Source of the DNA: Luteimonas sp. MC1572
GTDB taxonomy: Bacteria > Pseudomonadota > Gammaproteobacteria > Xanthomonadales > Xanthomonadaceae
DNA: 64,000 bases
NCBI RefSeq assembly: GCF_016615815.1
Contig: NZ_CP067112.1
Span: 124,001-188,000 of the forward strand
Direction: 5' to 3'
The position numbers were made by a program, and so were the translations under genes. Of the stretch, positions 9,193 to 22,293 are shown piece by piece. Each line of letters begins with the position of its first letter. Position 1 is the first letter of the stretch. The notes beneath the pieces were generated by a model, which made no database searches, was not told the DNA's origin, and saw only the letters and a program-made list of their open reading frames with translations.

Positions 9193-9271
9193 GCGCCCGT
9201 GTGATCGGTCACGGGCGCCGCGCCTGAACGGGGCACAGGCGCGAATTCGGCGCGCGGCAGGGCCGCGCGCC
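9193..9271. terminator. two strong hairpins between icd and the DUF885 gene
   Basis: Two perfect inverted repeats lie in the gap after the icd stop. One is 9193-9218, with arms GCGCCCGTG/CACGGGCGC and an 8-nt loop. The other is 9249-9271, with arms GGCGCGCGGC/GCCGCGCGCC and a 3-nt loop. The second begins about 12 bp after the icd stop codon in the direction of transcription. Neither has a U-tract, so Rho-independent termination is only plausible; they could instead protect mRNA ends. Confidence 0.4.
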
Positions 9272-9282
9272 GGTGGCGGGGC

Positions 9283-13910
<4,628 letters not shown>

Positions 13911-13963
13911 TGGGGCGGGAACGCGACTTCGATCCCTTGGAGAGAGAGGGGCGCGTCAGCGCC

Positions 13964-14281
13964 TCATGAAGTCGGGGGAGGGGGCGCCGTTTCGCGGATC
14001 GGATCTTCGGGGGACGGCGGCGCCGGCTGCGTCTCGTCCACCGGCGGTGCGGTGGGGTCGACCACCGGTGGCAGGCTGGGATCGATCGGCGGCGGCAGCA
14101 TCGGGTCGGTGGGCGCCGGATCCACCATCGGCGCGGGTTCGGGGGCGGGTTCGCTTACCGGGGGCGACTCTGCGGCCGGGACTTCGTCCACGGTTGTGTA
14201 ATCGGTGTTCGCGTCCTTGCAGGCGGCGAGCGACAGCGACATCGCAACCGTGATCGCGGCAGTCAGTGCCAGACGTGGCAT
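13964..14281 (-). CDS. proline-rich lipoprotein, unknown function
   Basis: The 105-residue product begins MPRLALTAAITVAMSLSLAAC, a clear lipoprotein signal with lipobox LAAC; GGGGAA precedes the ATG by about 8 nt. The mature part is almost entirely low-complexity Pro/Glu/Asp/Val sequence (repeated PAP, DPxxP and PPP units) with no folded domain expected. It is probably an extended outer-membrane-anchored tether. A clean terminator follows. Confidence 0.75.
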   Translation of the reverse strand: MPRLALTAAITVAMSLSLAACKDANTDYTTVDEVPAAESPPVSEPAPEPAPMVDPAPTDPMLPPPIDPSLPPVVDPTAPPVDETQPAPPSPEDPIRETAPPPPTS

Positions 14282-14350
14282 GCGCGGTTCCCCGTACTGA
14301 AGTGGACGCCAGTATCCGGGCGCGTTTGTCTGCAACGCGTCGTTTTATTG

Positions 14351-14776
14351 CTAAGACGGTGTGGAGACGACCGGCAGCAGTGCCCAGAACGGGACGCCTG
14401 CGGCGGCATGCTGCTTCGCCGCCTCGTCGAGGATGTCGAGCAGCGTGGCGAAGTCGCCGGGCGCGCCGTCGCGAAGGTCGCCGCTGTGGTCGAGCAGCAG
14501 CAGCATGCCGTGCCGCGCTGGCAGCCAGGACAGGTCGCCCAGGCAGTCGGCCAGCGCGTCCCAGTTTCCGCCGAACCACTCCGGAAACAGCAGGCCGTCG
14601 GCCATCGCCTCGAGCAGCGCGGGCTTGTCCTCGGCGTTTTCGAGGTTGATCGCGACCACGGCGAAGTCGAGCGCGGTCGCGGCCTCGACCAGCGCCGCGC
14701 GGTCGCGGGCATCGACGAAGTAGCTGCCGGCCTGGCTGGCATCGGCGAGCAGGGCACCGAGCTCGACGTCGGTCAT
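14351..14776 (-). CDS. barstar family ribonuclease inhibitor
   Basis: The 141-residue product carries the barstar signature: a helix followed by FPEWFGGNWDALADCLGDLSWLP, where the GGNWDALxDCL segment aligns with the barnase-contacting helix of barstar. The start ATG overlaps the stop of the ribonuclease gene by 4 bp (ATGA), so the inhibitor is translationally coupled to its target. It should neutralise any enzyme retained in the cytoplasm. The C-terminal extension (DEAAKQHAAAGVPFWALLPV) is typical of the longer proteobacterial members. Confidence 0.9.
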   Translation of the reverse strand: MTDVELGALLADASQAGSYFVDARDRAALVEAATALDFAVVAINLENAEDKPALLEAMADGLLFPEWFGGNWDALADCLGDLSWLPARHGMLLLLDHSGDLRDGAPGDFATLLDILDEAAKQHAAAGVPFWALLPVVSTPS

Positions 14777-15231
14777 GGCGTATCCCCGGTGCGCTGGAAG
14801 GCGCGGAAGCTGCCGTAGTGGTCGGCGGTGTAGTACCACTCGCGCGGCGGGTCGCCACCTGTGACGATGCGCCGCGCGCCGCGGTCGCGGGCGCCGGGGG
14901 TGGCCACGGTGTATTCGCGGTAATGGCCGCGTGGCTGCTGCGGCAGCAGACGCTCGCGGTTCTGGAACACGCCGCCGTCCTGGCGATGCGGGAACGGTCC
15001 ACCGCGGTCGATCAGGGCGAGCGTGTCGAAGGCTTCGGGCGGGAGGAAGGCATGCGCCGGTGCGCGCGCCGGCGCGTCGCGCGCGCCGGTGGCCATGTTG
15101 CCGATGCCGTCGACGGCGACCTCGCGACCACCGTGGTCCACCACCTGCCACAACGCCACCAGGCACAGGGCTGCAGCAAGCCACACCCAGGTACTGCGTC
15201 GGTGTCGGCCCGCATTGCGGTTGACAGCCAT
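14773..15231 (-). CDS. barnase-like secreted ribonuclease (N1/T1 family)
   Basis: This 152-residue protein has an N-terminal hydrophobic export or anchor segment (about residues 14-31) and a microbial RNase domain. The segments GGVFQNRERLLP, YREYTV, ARRIVTGG and WYYTADHYGSF align with the barnase active site, giving E106 as base, R121 as phosphate-binding residue and H138 as acid. It should cleave RNA at guanine. The inhibitor gene overlaps by 4 bp. A role in nutrient RNA degradation or in killing other cells is possible; the sequence alone does not decide. Confidence 0.88.
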   Translation of the reverse strand: MAVNRNAGRHRRSTWVWLAAALCLVALWQVVDHGGREVAVDGIGNMATGARDAPARAPAHAFLPPEAFDTLALIDRGGPFPHRQDGGVFQNRERLLPQQPRGHYREYTVATPGARDRGARRIVTGGDPPREWYYTADHYGSFRAFQRTGDTP

Positions 15232-15285
15232 GGCCGACTCCTCGACGGGAGGCCCGATGATGCCGCAATCGCGGCGTTGCCGCCC

Positions 15286-15768
15286 TCAGCGCGGCGGTTC
15301 GTTGCTGGCGGTGCCGATGCGCGTCTCCACCCGTCGGAACAGCGCCAGCACCACCACGCACAGCAGCGACGCGCCCAGCGCGAGGATGTAATGGCCGAGA
15401 CCGGCGGCGATGCCGATGGCCGCGGCCATCAGCAGCGAGCTCGCGGTGGTGAGCCCGTGCACCTGGTCGGCGCCGCGCGCGCGCAGGATCGCACCGGCGC
15501 CGACGAAGCCCACCGCCGCCACCACCGACTCGATCAGCCGTCCCGGATCGATGCGCAGCAGGTCGCGGTAGTGCTCCTGCGCGAAGTGTTCGGCCACCAC
15601 GTCGCCCAGCCCGACGATCAGCGCGGCGGCGCCGGCGATCATCATGTGCGTGCGCAGGCCCGCCGCATGGCGGCCCATCTCGCGTTCGATGCCGAGCACG
15701 CCGCCCAGCGCCATGGCCGCGGCCACGCGCACCAGGATCCACAGTTCATCGCTTGCCCAGGCGTCCAT
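15286..15768 (-). CDS. MgtC/SapB family membrane protein
   Basis: The 160-residue product has four to five membrane helices and the MgtC N-domain pattern: LGGVLGIEREMGRHAAGLRTHMMIAGAAALI, then GRLIESVVAAVGFVGAGAILR and GLTTASSLLMAAAIGIAAGLG. It lacks the C-terminal ACT-like domain of virulence-associated MgtC and so resembles SapB/YhiD. The start was taken at MDAWASD, with AGGT upstream, although the frame is open further. Family members are linked to magnesium or acid stress; here the role is unknown. Confidence 0.88.
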   Translation of the reverse strand: MDAWASDELWILVRVAAAMALGGVLGIEREMGRHAAGLRTHMMIAGAAALIVGLGDVVAEHFAQEHYRDLLRIDPGRLIESVVAAVGFVGAGAILRARGADQVHGLTTASSLLMAAAIGIAAGLGHYILALGASLLCVVVLALFRRVETRIGTASNEPPR

Positions 15769-15895
15769 TGCGCGACCTCGTTGCTCGAGTGAGCGGTGAT
15801 GGAAACGCAGCGCGGGTCGGTTGGCCGTGAATGTCGCGTGCGGGGCGTACAGGTGGCGATGCCTACAATCCGCCGAGGCCATTCCGGAGCGTCCG

Positions 15896-17233
15896 ATGCG
15901 CATCATCCCCACACTGCTTCCGCTGCTGCTGGTCCTGCAGCCGGCGTGCGCGCAGGTGGCGCAGCCAGCGCAGCCCGCGCCTCCCGCGGGTGGCGCAACC
16001 GCCGCCATGGTCGTGCCCCAGCCCGTATCGACGTCGCCACCGGCGCCCGCTGCCGCGCAACCTGCCGCCAGCGAAACCGACCTCGCACATTTCCGCAGCT
16101 GCATGGCCGGCCTGCGTGCCAGCGCCGCGGGCAAGGGCGTGGACGCCGCCGCCTTCGACCGCCTCACCGCGGGACTTTCGCCGGACATGGGCGTGCTGCC
16201 GCTGCTCGACCAGCAGCCGGAGTTCACCACGCCGATCTGGGACTACCTGGCCGCGCTGGTCGACACGCAGCGCGTGGCTGATGGCCGGGCGATGCTCGCC
16301 GAACACGCCGCCACGCTGGCCCGCGCGCAGGCGACACATGGCGTGGACCCCGCCACGGTGGTCGCGGTGTGGGGCGTGGAGAGCGATTACGGCAAGAGCT
16401 TCGGCAAGCGTCCGCTGCTGGTGTCGCTTGGCACGCTGTCGTGCTTCGGGCGCCGGCAGGCGTTTTTCCAGGGCGAGTTCATCGCCACGCTGCAGCTGCT
16501 GGCCGCGGGCGACCTGCGGGACCCCGGCATCACCGGCTCCTGGGCGGGCGCGTTCGGGCACACGCAGTTCATGCCCACGACCTACCAGCGCATCGCGGTG
16601 GATTTCGACGGCGACGGACGCCGCGACCTGGTTGGCAGCATTCCGGACGCGCTGGGTTCCACGGCGAACTACCTCAAGCGCGCCGGCTGGCGCAGTGGCG
16701 AGCCCTGGGGCTACGAGGTGGCGCTGCCGCAAGGCTTCAATGCCGCGCTCGCCGGTCGGACAAACCGCAAGCCGCTGTCGGAGTGGCAGGCGTTGGGCAT
16801 CAGGCGAATCGACGGCCGCGCCATCGACGGCGTGCCCGCGGACGCGCGCGCCGCAGTGCTGCTGCCGGCCGGTACCAGCGGGCCGGCGTTCGTGGTGTTC
16901 AAGAACTTCGACGCGATCTATTCGTACAACGCGGCGGAGAGCTACGCGCTGGCCATCGCGCACCTCGCCGACCGCCTGCGCGGCGGCGGCGTGTTCGCCA
17001 CGGCCTGGCCGACGGATGACCCGGGCATCGGACGCGCCGAGCGCCGCGAACTGCAGCAGCAGCTGCTCGCGCGCGGGCATGCGATCGGCGAGGCGGACGG
17101 CATGGTCGGCACGCTGACGCGGCGCGCGATTGCCGCCGAGCAGGCGCGGCTGGGCTTCACGCCGGTCGACGGACGCCCGGGGCTGCGCATCCTGGTGGCG
17201 TTGCGCGCGGAGAAGACGCCGCCGACGCCCTGA
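15896..17233 (+). CDS. lytic murein transglycosylase (MltB family) with peptidoglycan-binding domain
   Basis: The start is MRIIPTLLPLLLVLQPACAQ, an export signal preceded by GGAG. A Pro/Ala-rich linker leads to the SLT_2 catalytic domain, where VVAVWGVESDYGKSFGK provides the catalytic E162; FGRRQAFFQGEFIATL, GSWAGAFGHTQFMPTTYQRIAVDFDGDGRRD and YSYNAAESYALAIAHLADRL complete the fold. The C-terminal 65 residues (REL QQQLLARGHAIGEADGMVGTLTRRAI region) form a PG_binding_1 domain. It cleaves glycan strands to 1,6-anhydromuropeptides. The product has 445 residues. Confidence 0.93.
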   Translation: MRIIPTLLPLLLVLQPACAQVAQPAQPAPPAGGATAAMVVPQPVSTSPPAPAAAQPAASETDLAHFRSCMAGLRASAAGKGVDAAAFDRLTAGLSPDMGVLPLLDQQPEFTTPIWDYLAALVDTQRVADGRAMLAEHAATLARAQATHGVDPATVVAVWGVESDYGKSFGKRPLLVSLGTLSCFGRRQAFFQGEFIATLQLLAAGDLRDPGITGSWAGAFGHTQFMPTTYQRIAVDFDGDGRRDLVGSIPDALGSTANYLKRAGWRSGEPWGYEVALPQGFNAALAGRTNRKPLSEWQALGIRRIDGRAIDGVPADARAAVLLPAGTSGPAFVVFKNFDAIYSYNAAESYALAIAHLADRLRGGGVFATAWPTDDPGIGRAERRELQQQLLARGHAIGEADGMVGTLTRRAIAAEQARLGFTPVDGRPGLRILVALRAEKTPPTP

Positions 17234-17254
17234 GCCGGTGAGTCCAGCGCATGG

Positions 17255-17272
17255 CCGCGGCGACTGCCGCGG
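17255..17272. terminator. hairpin in the convergent gap after the transglycosylase gene
   Basis: The inverted repeat CCGCGGC-gact-GCCGCGG sits in the 57-bp gap between the transglycosylase stop and the stop of the minus-strand XRE gene. It could serve both directions, but no U-tract is visible, so the terminator call is weak. Confidence 0.35.
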
Positions 17273-17290
17273 CACCACGCTGGCCCGTGC

Positions 17291-17506
17291 TCACGGTTGC
17301 TTCCAGCGGAACACGTCCTCCACGCCCACGCCGAACGCGCGCGCGATGCGGAACGCGAGCTCCAGCGACGGCGCGTAGCGACCCGCTTCCAGCGCGAGGA
17401 TCGTCTGCCGCGTGACCTGGCAGGCATCGGCCAGCTGCTGCTGGGTCATCTCGCCATGCGCCAGGCGCAGGCGGCGGATGTCGTTTTCTAGCGGTGTCCC
17501 GGCCAT
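17291..17506 (-). CDS. XRE family transcriptional regulator (71 aa)
   Basis: The protein is essentially a single Cro/CI helix-turn-helix domain: [50 protein letters not shown], with the recognition helix at about residues 32-41. It is the second gene of an operon with a four-helix membrane protein 29 bp upstream. Small regulators of this kind commonly autorepress such membrane-protein operons. The paired palindromes over the operon's predicted promoter (18174-18227) are the likely target, which is an inference. Confidence 0.9.
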   Translation of the reverse strand: MAGTPLENDIRRLRLAHGEMTQQQLADACQVTRQTILALEAGRYAPSLELAFRIARAFGVGVEDVFRWKQP

Positions 17507-17535
17507 GCGTCAGCCCCGCGCCCGCGACGCGCGAA

Positions 17536-18153
17536 TCACCACCGGTCGCGCCAGTACATCACCGCGATCGCCGCGCACTCGACCAGCCAGCCGAGCATCA
17601 GCACCAGCACCAGCAGGTTGCCGATCACGAAGTGCGTGGCCCACTCCAGCCGGTCCGGCGGCGAGATGCCCAGCAGCACCGCGACCACGATCACGCCGCC
17701 GATGAGCGCATGGCGCCCCCAGGCCGCGCCGCGGGTCTCGATGGCGCGGTCGCGCTCGTCCTCCTGCACGCGGTCCTTCCAGCGCGAGGCCATCAATCGC
17801 CCCAGCACGCTCCACGCCACCAGCAGCAGCACCAGGTTGGTGGCCACGCGCCGCGACTGCGCCAGCTCGCCGAGGCGGAACACCTCGGCGTGCGAGACGA
17901 AGTAGAGCGTGGCCGCCAGCATGAAGGCGAATCCGATCCACGCGCGCCATTCGCCGGGCGACACGCCCTGCTCGAACTCGCCGCGTGGAACCGCAGACAC
18001 CGCGTACAGCGCCAACCACGTGCAGCCGACCAGCAGGGTCATGCCGATACCGCCGATGTCGTAGCCGAACACCCGTCCGCTGCCCAGCAGCAGCCAGAAG
18101 CCCGTGCCCGCCACCGCGAGAAGCCCGATCCATCCCCAACGCCCGATGCTCAC
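17536..18153 (-). CDS. multi-pass membrane protein cotranscribed with an XRE regulator
   Basis: The start is GTG (MSIGRWGWIGLLAV), chosen for the strong GGGAGAGGG just upstream. The 205-residue protein has about six membrane helices and a cytoplasmic loop DRVQEDERDRAIETRGAAWGR in the middle. An ExDERDxxIxxR-type loop is characteristic of DUF2178-like membrane proteins encoded beside small XRE regulators. No transport function is known. The gene leads a two-gene operon under the 18.2-kb operators. Confidence 0.75.
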   Translation of the reverse strand: MSIGRWGWIGLLAVAGTGFWLLLGSGRVFGYDIGGIGMTLLVGCTWLALYAVSAVPRGEFEQGVSPGEWRAWIGFAFMLAATLYFVSHAEVFRLGELAQSRRVATNLVLLLVAWSVLGRLMASRWKDRVQEDERDRAIETRGAAWGRHALIGGVIVVAVLLGISPPDRLEWATHFVIGNLLVLVLMLGWLVECAAIAVMYWRDRW

Positions 18154-18173
18154 AACGCCCTCTCCCTTGGCTC

Positions 18174-18227
18174 GATGTAAAACATTCTTTACATCGGGTG
18201 GGCGTCATGTCAAATGCTTTTTACATC
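18174..18227 (-). promoter_or_regulatory. promoter with two overlapping inverted-repeat operators for the membrane/XRE operon
   Basis: A perfect inverted repeat GATGTAAA-N6-TTTACATC covers 18174-18195. A second, CATGTCAA-N6-TTTACATC, covers 18206-18227 with 6 of 8 matches in its degenerate half. Their starts are 32 bp apart, about three helical turns. On the minus strand the degenerate half reads TTGACA, a consensus -35 (18208-18213). A plausible -10 (TAAAGA, spacer 16) lies inside the first palindrome. Binding would therefore block RNA polymerase. The start codon at 18153 lies 21 bp downstream of the proximal palindrome. Confidence 0.7.
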
Positions 18228-18283
18228 CGGACGGGCGGGCCATGCCGTCCGGGGAGCACAATGCAGGCCTTCTGCAGAAACGG

Positions 18284-19999
18284 ATGACGCCCATGGCGCG
18301 TGTAGCTGGTCTCCTGGTGGTCGCACTTGCGCTTGCCGCGTGCGCCGTCCCCGAGCCTCGCGACGCGGCGGCAGACGCTGCGGACGCGCGCGCTGCAGGC
18401 GCGCCGGTCGCCGCGGTCAGCAGCGACAACCTGGCCGCGCACCTGCGCGCGCTGGCGTCCGATGAGTTCGAAGGCCGTGCGCCGAATACCCCGGGCGAGG
18501 ACAGGACCGTCGCCTGGATCAGCGCCGAGTTCGAAAAGGCCGGGCTTGTACCGGCGGGCGACAACGGCGGCTGGACGCAGGCGGTGACGCTGGAGCGCAG
18601 CGAGATCGATGGCCCGGTCAGCGCCTCGTTCAACGTCGCCGGCCGCACCCGCGCGCTGGCCAACGGTGACGACATCGCGGTGGAAACCCTGCACCCCGCC
18701 GGCAGCGTGGCCATGCGCGAGGTGCCGCTGGTGTTCGCCGGCTACGGCATCACCGCGCCGGAGCTCGGCTGGGACGATTACGCCGGCATGGATGTGCGCG
18801 GCAAGATCGTGGTGGTGCTGGTCAACGATCCGGATTTCGAGACCGCGCCGGGCAAGTTCGGCGGGCGCGCCATGACCTGGTACGGCCGTTGGGCCTACAA
18901 GTACATCGAAGCCGCAAGGCGCGGCGCCGCGGGCGTGCTGATCGTGCACGAGACCGCGCCGGCCGCGTATCCGTGGACCACCGTGCGCAACGGCCGCGCC
19001 GCGCCGCAGTTCGACATCGTGCGCAGCGATGCGGCCACGTACCACCTGCCGGTGCGCGGCTGGATCCAGCGCGAGGTCGCGACGCGCCTGTTCGCGGATG
19101 CGGGGCTCGATTTCGACACAGAGAAGCACCGTGCGCAGCAGCCCGGCTTCCGCGCGCAGCCGCTTGGCGACGCGAAACTCTCGGTCGCGTTCAACGTGAA
19201 GCGGGACCGCATCACCAGCCGCAACGTGCTCGGCCTGCTGCCCGGCGCCACGCGGCCGGACGAGACCGTCATCGTCTCCGGGCACTGGGACAGCTTCGGC
19301 ATCGGTGCGCCGGACGAGAGCGGCGACGCGATCATCAACGGCGCCGTCGACAACGCCACCGCCATCGCCTCGATGATCGAGATCGCGCGTGTCATGAAAG
19401 CCGGCCCGCCGCCGGCGCGCAGCGTGCTGTTCGTCGCGCTGACCGCGGAGGAGAGCGGGCTGCTCGGCGCCACCTGGTACGCGGCCAACCCGGCGCGGCC
19501 ACTGGCGACCACTGCCGCCGCGATCAACATGGAGATGTGGAGCCCGGACGGACCGACGCGCGACATCTCGAGCTGGGGGCTGGGCAAGGTATCGCTGGAG
19601 CGCGACCTGCAGGCGGCCGCGCAGGTCGAAGGGCGCATGTACTCTTCGGATCCGAATCTCGAAGCCGGCTTCTTCTACCGCGCCGACCATTTCGCGTTCG
19701 CGCAGGCCGGCGTGCCCGCGATCACCGTGGGCCCTGGCATGGACCAGCTCGACGGCGGCGTGGAAGGCGGCAAGGCGGCGCGCGCGGACTACTTCGCCAA
19801 GCGCTACCACCAGCCCGGCGACGACTTCGACGCCAGCTGGGACATGCGCGGGCCGACCGCGGATACCGAAGTCGTGCTGCGACTGGTGCGCACGGTGGCG
19901 GATACCAGCGCGTGGCCCGCGTGGGACGACGGCAGCGAGTTCCGCGAGGCGCGCGAGCGGAGCGCATCGCAACGTGCGGCGCCATCTCCGCGCAGGTGA
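18284..19999 (+). CDS. M28 family zinc aminopeptidase lipoprotein with PA domain
   Basis: The product (571 residues from MTPMARV, or 568 from MARVAGL) begins with a lipoprotein signal and lipobox LAAC. A PA insert domain is visible at about residues 140-280 (VPLVFAGYGITAPELGWDDYAGMDVRGKIVVVLVNDPDF). The M28 catalytic core follows, with zinc ligands in VIVSGHWDS, NGAVDNATAIASM and ALTAEESGLLGA, and PGDDFDASWDM near the end. It should release N-terminal residues from peptides in the periplasm or outer membrane. The ribosome site is weak for either start. Confidence 0.92.
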   Translation: MTPMARVAGLLVVALALAACAVPEPRDAAADAADARAAGAPVAAVSSDNLAAHLRALASDEFEGRAPNTPGEDRTVAWISAEFEKAGLVPAGDNGGWTQAVTLERSEIDGPVSASFNVAGRTRALANGDDIAVETLHPAGSVAMREVPLVFAGYGITAPELGWDDYAGMDVRGKIVVVLVNDPDFETAPGKFGGRAMTWYGRWAYKYIEAARRGAAGVLIVHETAPAAYPWTTVRNGRAAPQFDIVRSDAATYHLPVRGWIQREVATRLFADAGLDFDTEKHRAQQPGFRAQPLGDAKLSVAFNVKRDRITSRNVLGLLPGATRPDETVIVSGHWDSFGIGAPDESGDAIINGAVDNATAIASMIEIARVMKAGPPPARSVLFVALTAEESGLLGATWYAANPARPLATTAAAINMEMWSPDGPTRDISSWGLGKVSLERDLQAAAQVEGRMYSSDPNLEAGFFYRADHFAFAQAGVPAITVGPGMDQLDGGVEGGKAARADYFAKRYHQPGDDFDASWDMRGPTADTEVVLRLVRTVADTSAWPAWDDGSEFREARERSASQRAAPSPRR

Positions 20000-20002
20000 G
20001 CC

Positions 20003-21457
20003 TCAGTCGGCGGCGGCGGCAGCCGCGCGCGCGAGGCCGGTCACCACGCCGAGCGACGCGTCACCGCGCACGATCTCCACGCCCGGGAATACCTCGCCCA
20101 CCAGCGCCGGCACGTACGGCGAACGCGACATGCCGCCGGTGAGGTAGACCACCTCGGGCGCCTCGATCGCGCCGGCGCTGGCCTCGCGCAGCAGCGCGCG
20201 CAGTTGCGCAAGGAACGGCCGTTCGGCGGCGGCCGCGAGGTGCGTGCGGTCGATGTCGCAGGCCAGCCCCGCCTCGATGTAGTCCAGGTCCACCGTCACC
20301 TGCTCAACGCCGCTCAGTTCGATCTTCGCCCGCTCCACCGCGCGGTTCAGGCGCACGGTGTTGCCGGCCTGCTGCAACGCCATCAGGCGCGCGCCATAGG
20401 GCGCCTCCACCTCGTCGAAGATCGCCTTGTGGAAGTTGGCCTGCCGCTGCAGGTCCTGCACGTGGGATGCCTCGTAGTAGCGGTGCACGGCCGTGCGGGT
20501 GACGTTCTTGCCGAACAGCGGCATGACGCCGCGCATGCTCAGCTCGAGGTCCACGTCGGTGCCGCCGACCGGCTCGCCCCACGCGCCGTGGATCACCGGC
20601 GCCGGCGCATCGCCGCCCACCAGCGCCAGCGCCATGTCGGTCGTGCCGCCGCCGATGTCGAGGATCATGGTGCGGCAGGCGCGCGCGCTGCGGCGGTGGA
20701 AGTCGTAGGCGGCCGCGGCCGGTTCCTCCAGGAACTCGACCGCTTCGAATCCGGCCGCGTGCGCGGCATCGGTGAGGATCTCCAGCGCCTGCACGCCGCC
20801 GGCTTCCTCCATGGAACTGCGGAAGCGCACCGGGCGGCCCATTACCGCCGAGTGCACGTCCGTGCCCAGCTGCGCCGAGGCCGTGGTGCGGATGTGGCGC
20901 AGCACGTGCGTGGCGATGCCCAGCAGCACGTCGCGCGCATGCGACTCGAGCTTGTAGCCGAGCATCGATTTCGGCGAGACCACCAGGTGGCCTTCGCCGG
21001 CCGCGAGGAACGCATCCACGGCCTCGTCGCCGTACAGCGCGTCATCCAGGTCGGCCCTGGCGTCCATGGCCTGGCGGACCTCGCCGGCCACCCAGTCGCG
21101 GCGCACGGCGGCGATCGCCGCGCGGCGGAGTTCATCGTCGCCGCGCCGGCGCATGGTCGGGACCTGGGCCAGCGCGGCGTCGCGCTGGTGCACAGGCAGC
21201 GCCATGGCCGACTGCCGCAGGCGCTCGAGGCGCGCGATCTCGCGCGTCTGGTCGGCGCGCGCGCTGGTCATCCAGCGCGTCACCTCGTCCTGCAGCGCGT
21301 CGGTCAGCTCGAAGTGGTGGATGTCCGGCAGCCGCTGCGGAAAGAACGCCGTGGTGCGGAACTGCGCCTGGTCGCCGAAGCGGATCAGCTGCACCTCGCC
21401 GTCGACGACGGCCCCCGCGGCCGAATAGCTCGTGCCGAAATCGATTCCGATCCGCAT
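20003..21457 (-). CDS. Hsp70 family protein, short YegD-like
   Basis: The 484-residue product starts MRIGIDFGTSYSAAG, the phosphate-1 motif of the Hsp70/actin ATPase. Further signatures are EFLEEPAAAAYDFH, MILDIGGGTTDMALA (phosphate 2) and VVYLTGGMSRSPYVPALV (adenosine). The substrate-binding domain of DnaK is absent, so it resembles E. coli YegD, an ATPase of unknown client. An insertion with charged helices (TREIARLERLRQSA) is present near residues 65-120. It converges with the M28 gene, with only 3 bp between the stops. Confidence 0.88.
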   Translation of the reverse strand: MRIGIDFGTSYSAAGAVVDGEVQLIRFGDQAQFRTTAFFPQRLPDIHHFELTDALQDEVTRWMTSARADQTREIARLERLRQSAMALPVHQRDAALAQVPTMRRRGDDELRRAAIAAVRRDWVAGEVRQAMDARADLDDALYGDEAVDAFLAAGEGHLVVSPKSMLGYKLESHARDVLLGIATHVLRHIRTTASAQLGTDVHSAVMGRPVRFRSSMEEAGGVQALEILTDAAHAAGFEAVEFLEEPAAAAYDFHRRSARACRTMILDIGGGTTDMALALVGGDAPAPVIHGAWGEPVGGTDVDLELSMRGVMPLFGKNVTRTAVHRYYEASHVQDLQRQANFHKAIFDEVEAPYGARLMALQQAGNTVRLNRAVERAKIELSGVEQVTVDLDYIEAGLACDIDRTHLAAAAERPFLAQLRALLREASAGAIEAPEVVYLTGGMSRSPYVPALVGEVFPGVEIVRGDASLGVVTGLARAAAAAAD

Positions 21458-21566
21458 GTCCAACGCCTGCCCATCCATCTACGCCCGCCATTGTGACGGC
21501 GCGGCGCCTCGATGCCGAGCGTCGGCCGCCGTTGTGGCGCGAGGTTTGTATGCTGGCAGCGCCCGG

Positions 21567-22199
21567 ATGGACAACGCCATGCACCACGACGCCGCCAAAC
21601 CCCACGCACCCTCCTGCGACCGCAACCGCGAACCGATCCTTGCCGTCCTGCGCGAGCACTTCGCCGACCGCAGCCGCGTGCTCGAGATCGGCAGCGGCAC
21701 CGGCCAGCACGCGGTGCATTTCGCCGCCGCCATGCCGTGGCTCACCTGGCAGGCCTCGGACGTGGCGGACAACCTGCCCGGCATCCGTGCCTGGCTGGAC
21801 GAGTCGGGCCTGCCCAACACGCCGCCGCCGCTCGTGCTCGACGTGCTGCAGTCGCCGTGGCCCGCGATCGACGCCGATGCGGTGTTCACCGCCAACTCGC
21901 TGCACATCATGGGCGTCGATGCGGTGGAGGCGTTCTTCCGCGGCGTCGCGCGGGTGCTCGCGGGCGCGCACGGCGGCACGCTCGTGGCCTACGGCCCGTT
22001 CAACTACGCCGGCGCCTACACCAGCGACAGCAACCGCGATTTCGACGTGTGGCTCAAGGCCCGTGACCCGCGCTCGGGCATCCGCGATTTCGAGGTGGTC
22101 GACGCATTGGCCACCGCGGCCGGCCTGCGGCTTGCCGCTGACGTGGCGATGCCGGCCAACAACCGCTGTCTGGTGTGGCGCCGGCCCGCATCCGCGTGA
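21567..22199 (+). CDS. DUF938 family SAM-dependent methyltransferase
   Basis: The 210-residue protein has a class I methyltransferase fold. Motif I is VLEIGSGTGQHAVHFAAAMP, followed by WQASDVADNLPGIRAWL, DADAVFTANSLHIMG and GGTLVAYGPFNYAGAYTSDSNRDFD. The CDRNREPILAVL start and the NYAGxYTSxSNxxFD motif are characteristic of DUF938, whose substrate is unknown. An ATG four codons downstream of the chosen start is also possible. It diverges from the Hsp70 gene. Confidence 0.88.
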   Translation: MDNAMHHDAAKPHAPSCDRNREPILAVLREHFADRSRVLEIGSGTGQHAVHFAAAMPWLTWQASDVADNLPGIRAWLDESGLPNTPPPLVLDVLQSPWPAIDADAVFTANSLHIMGVDAVEAFFRGVARVLAGAHGGTLVAYGPFNYAGAYTSDSNRDFDVWLKARDPRSGIRDFEVVDALATAAGLRLAADVAMPANNRCLVWRRPASA

Positions 22200-22293
22200 C
22201 GGCAGCCAGATCGGCAATCGGAACCTCGGCTCGACCGATCCGGCAAACACCGCGGTGCCTGACTCGGGCACCGCGGTGGCTCAGTCTGCTTTC

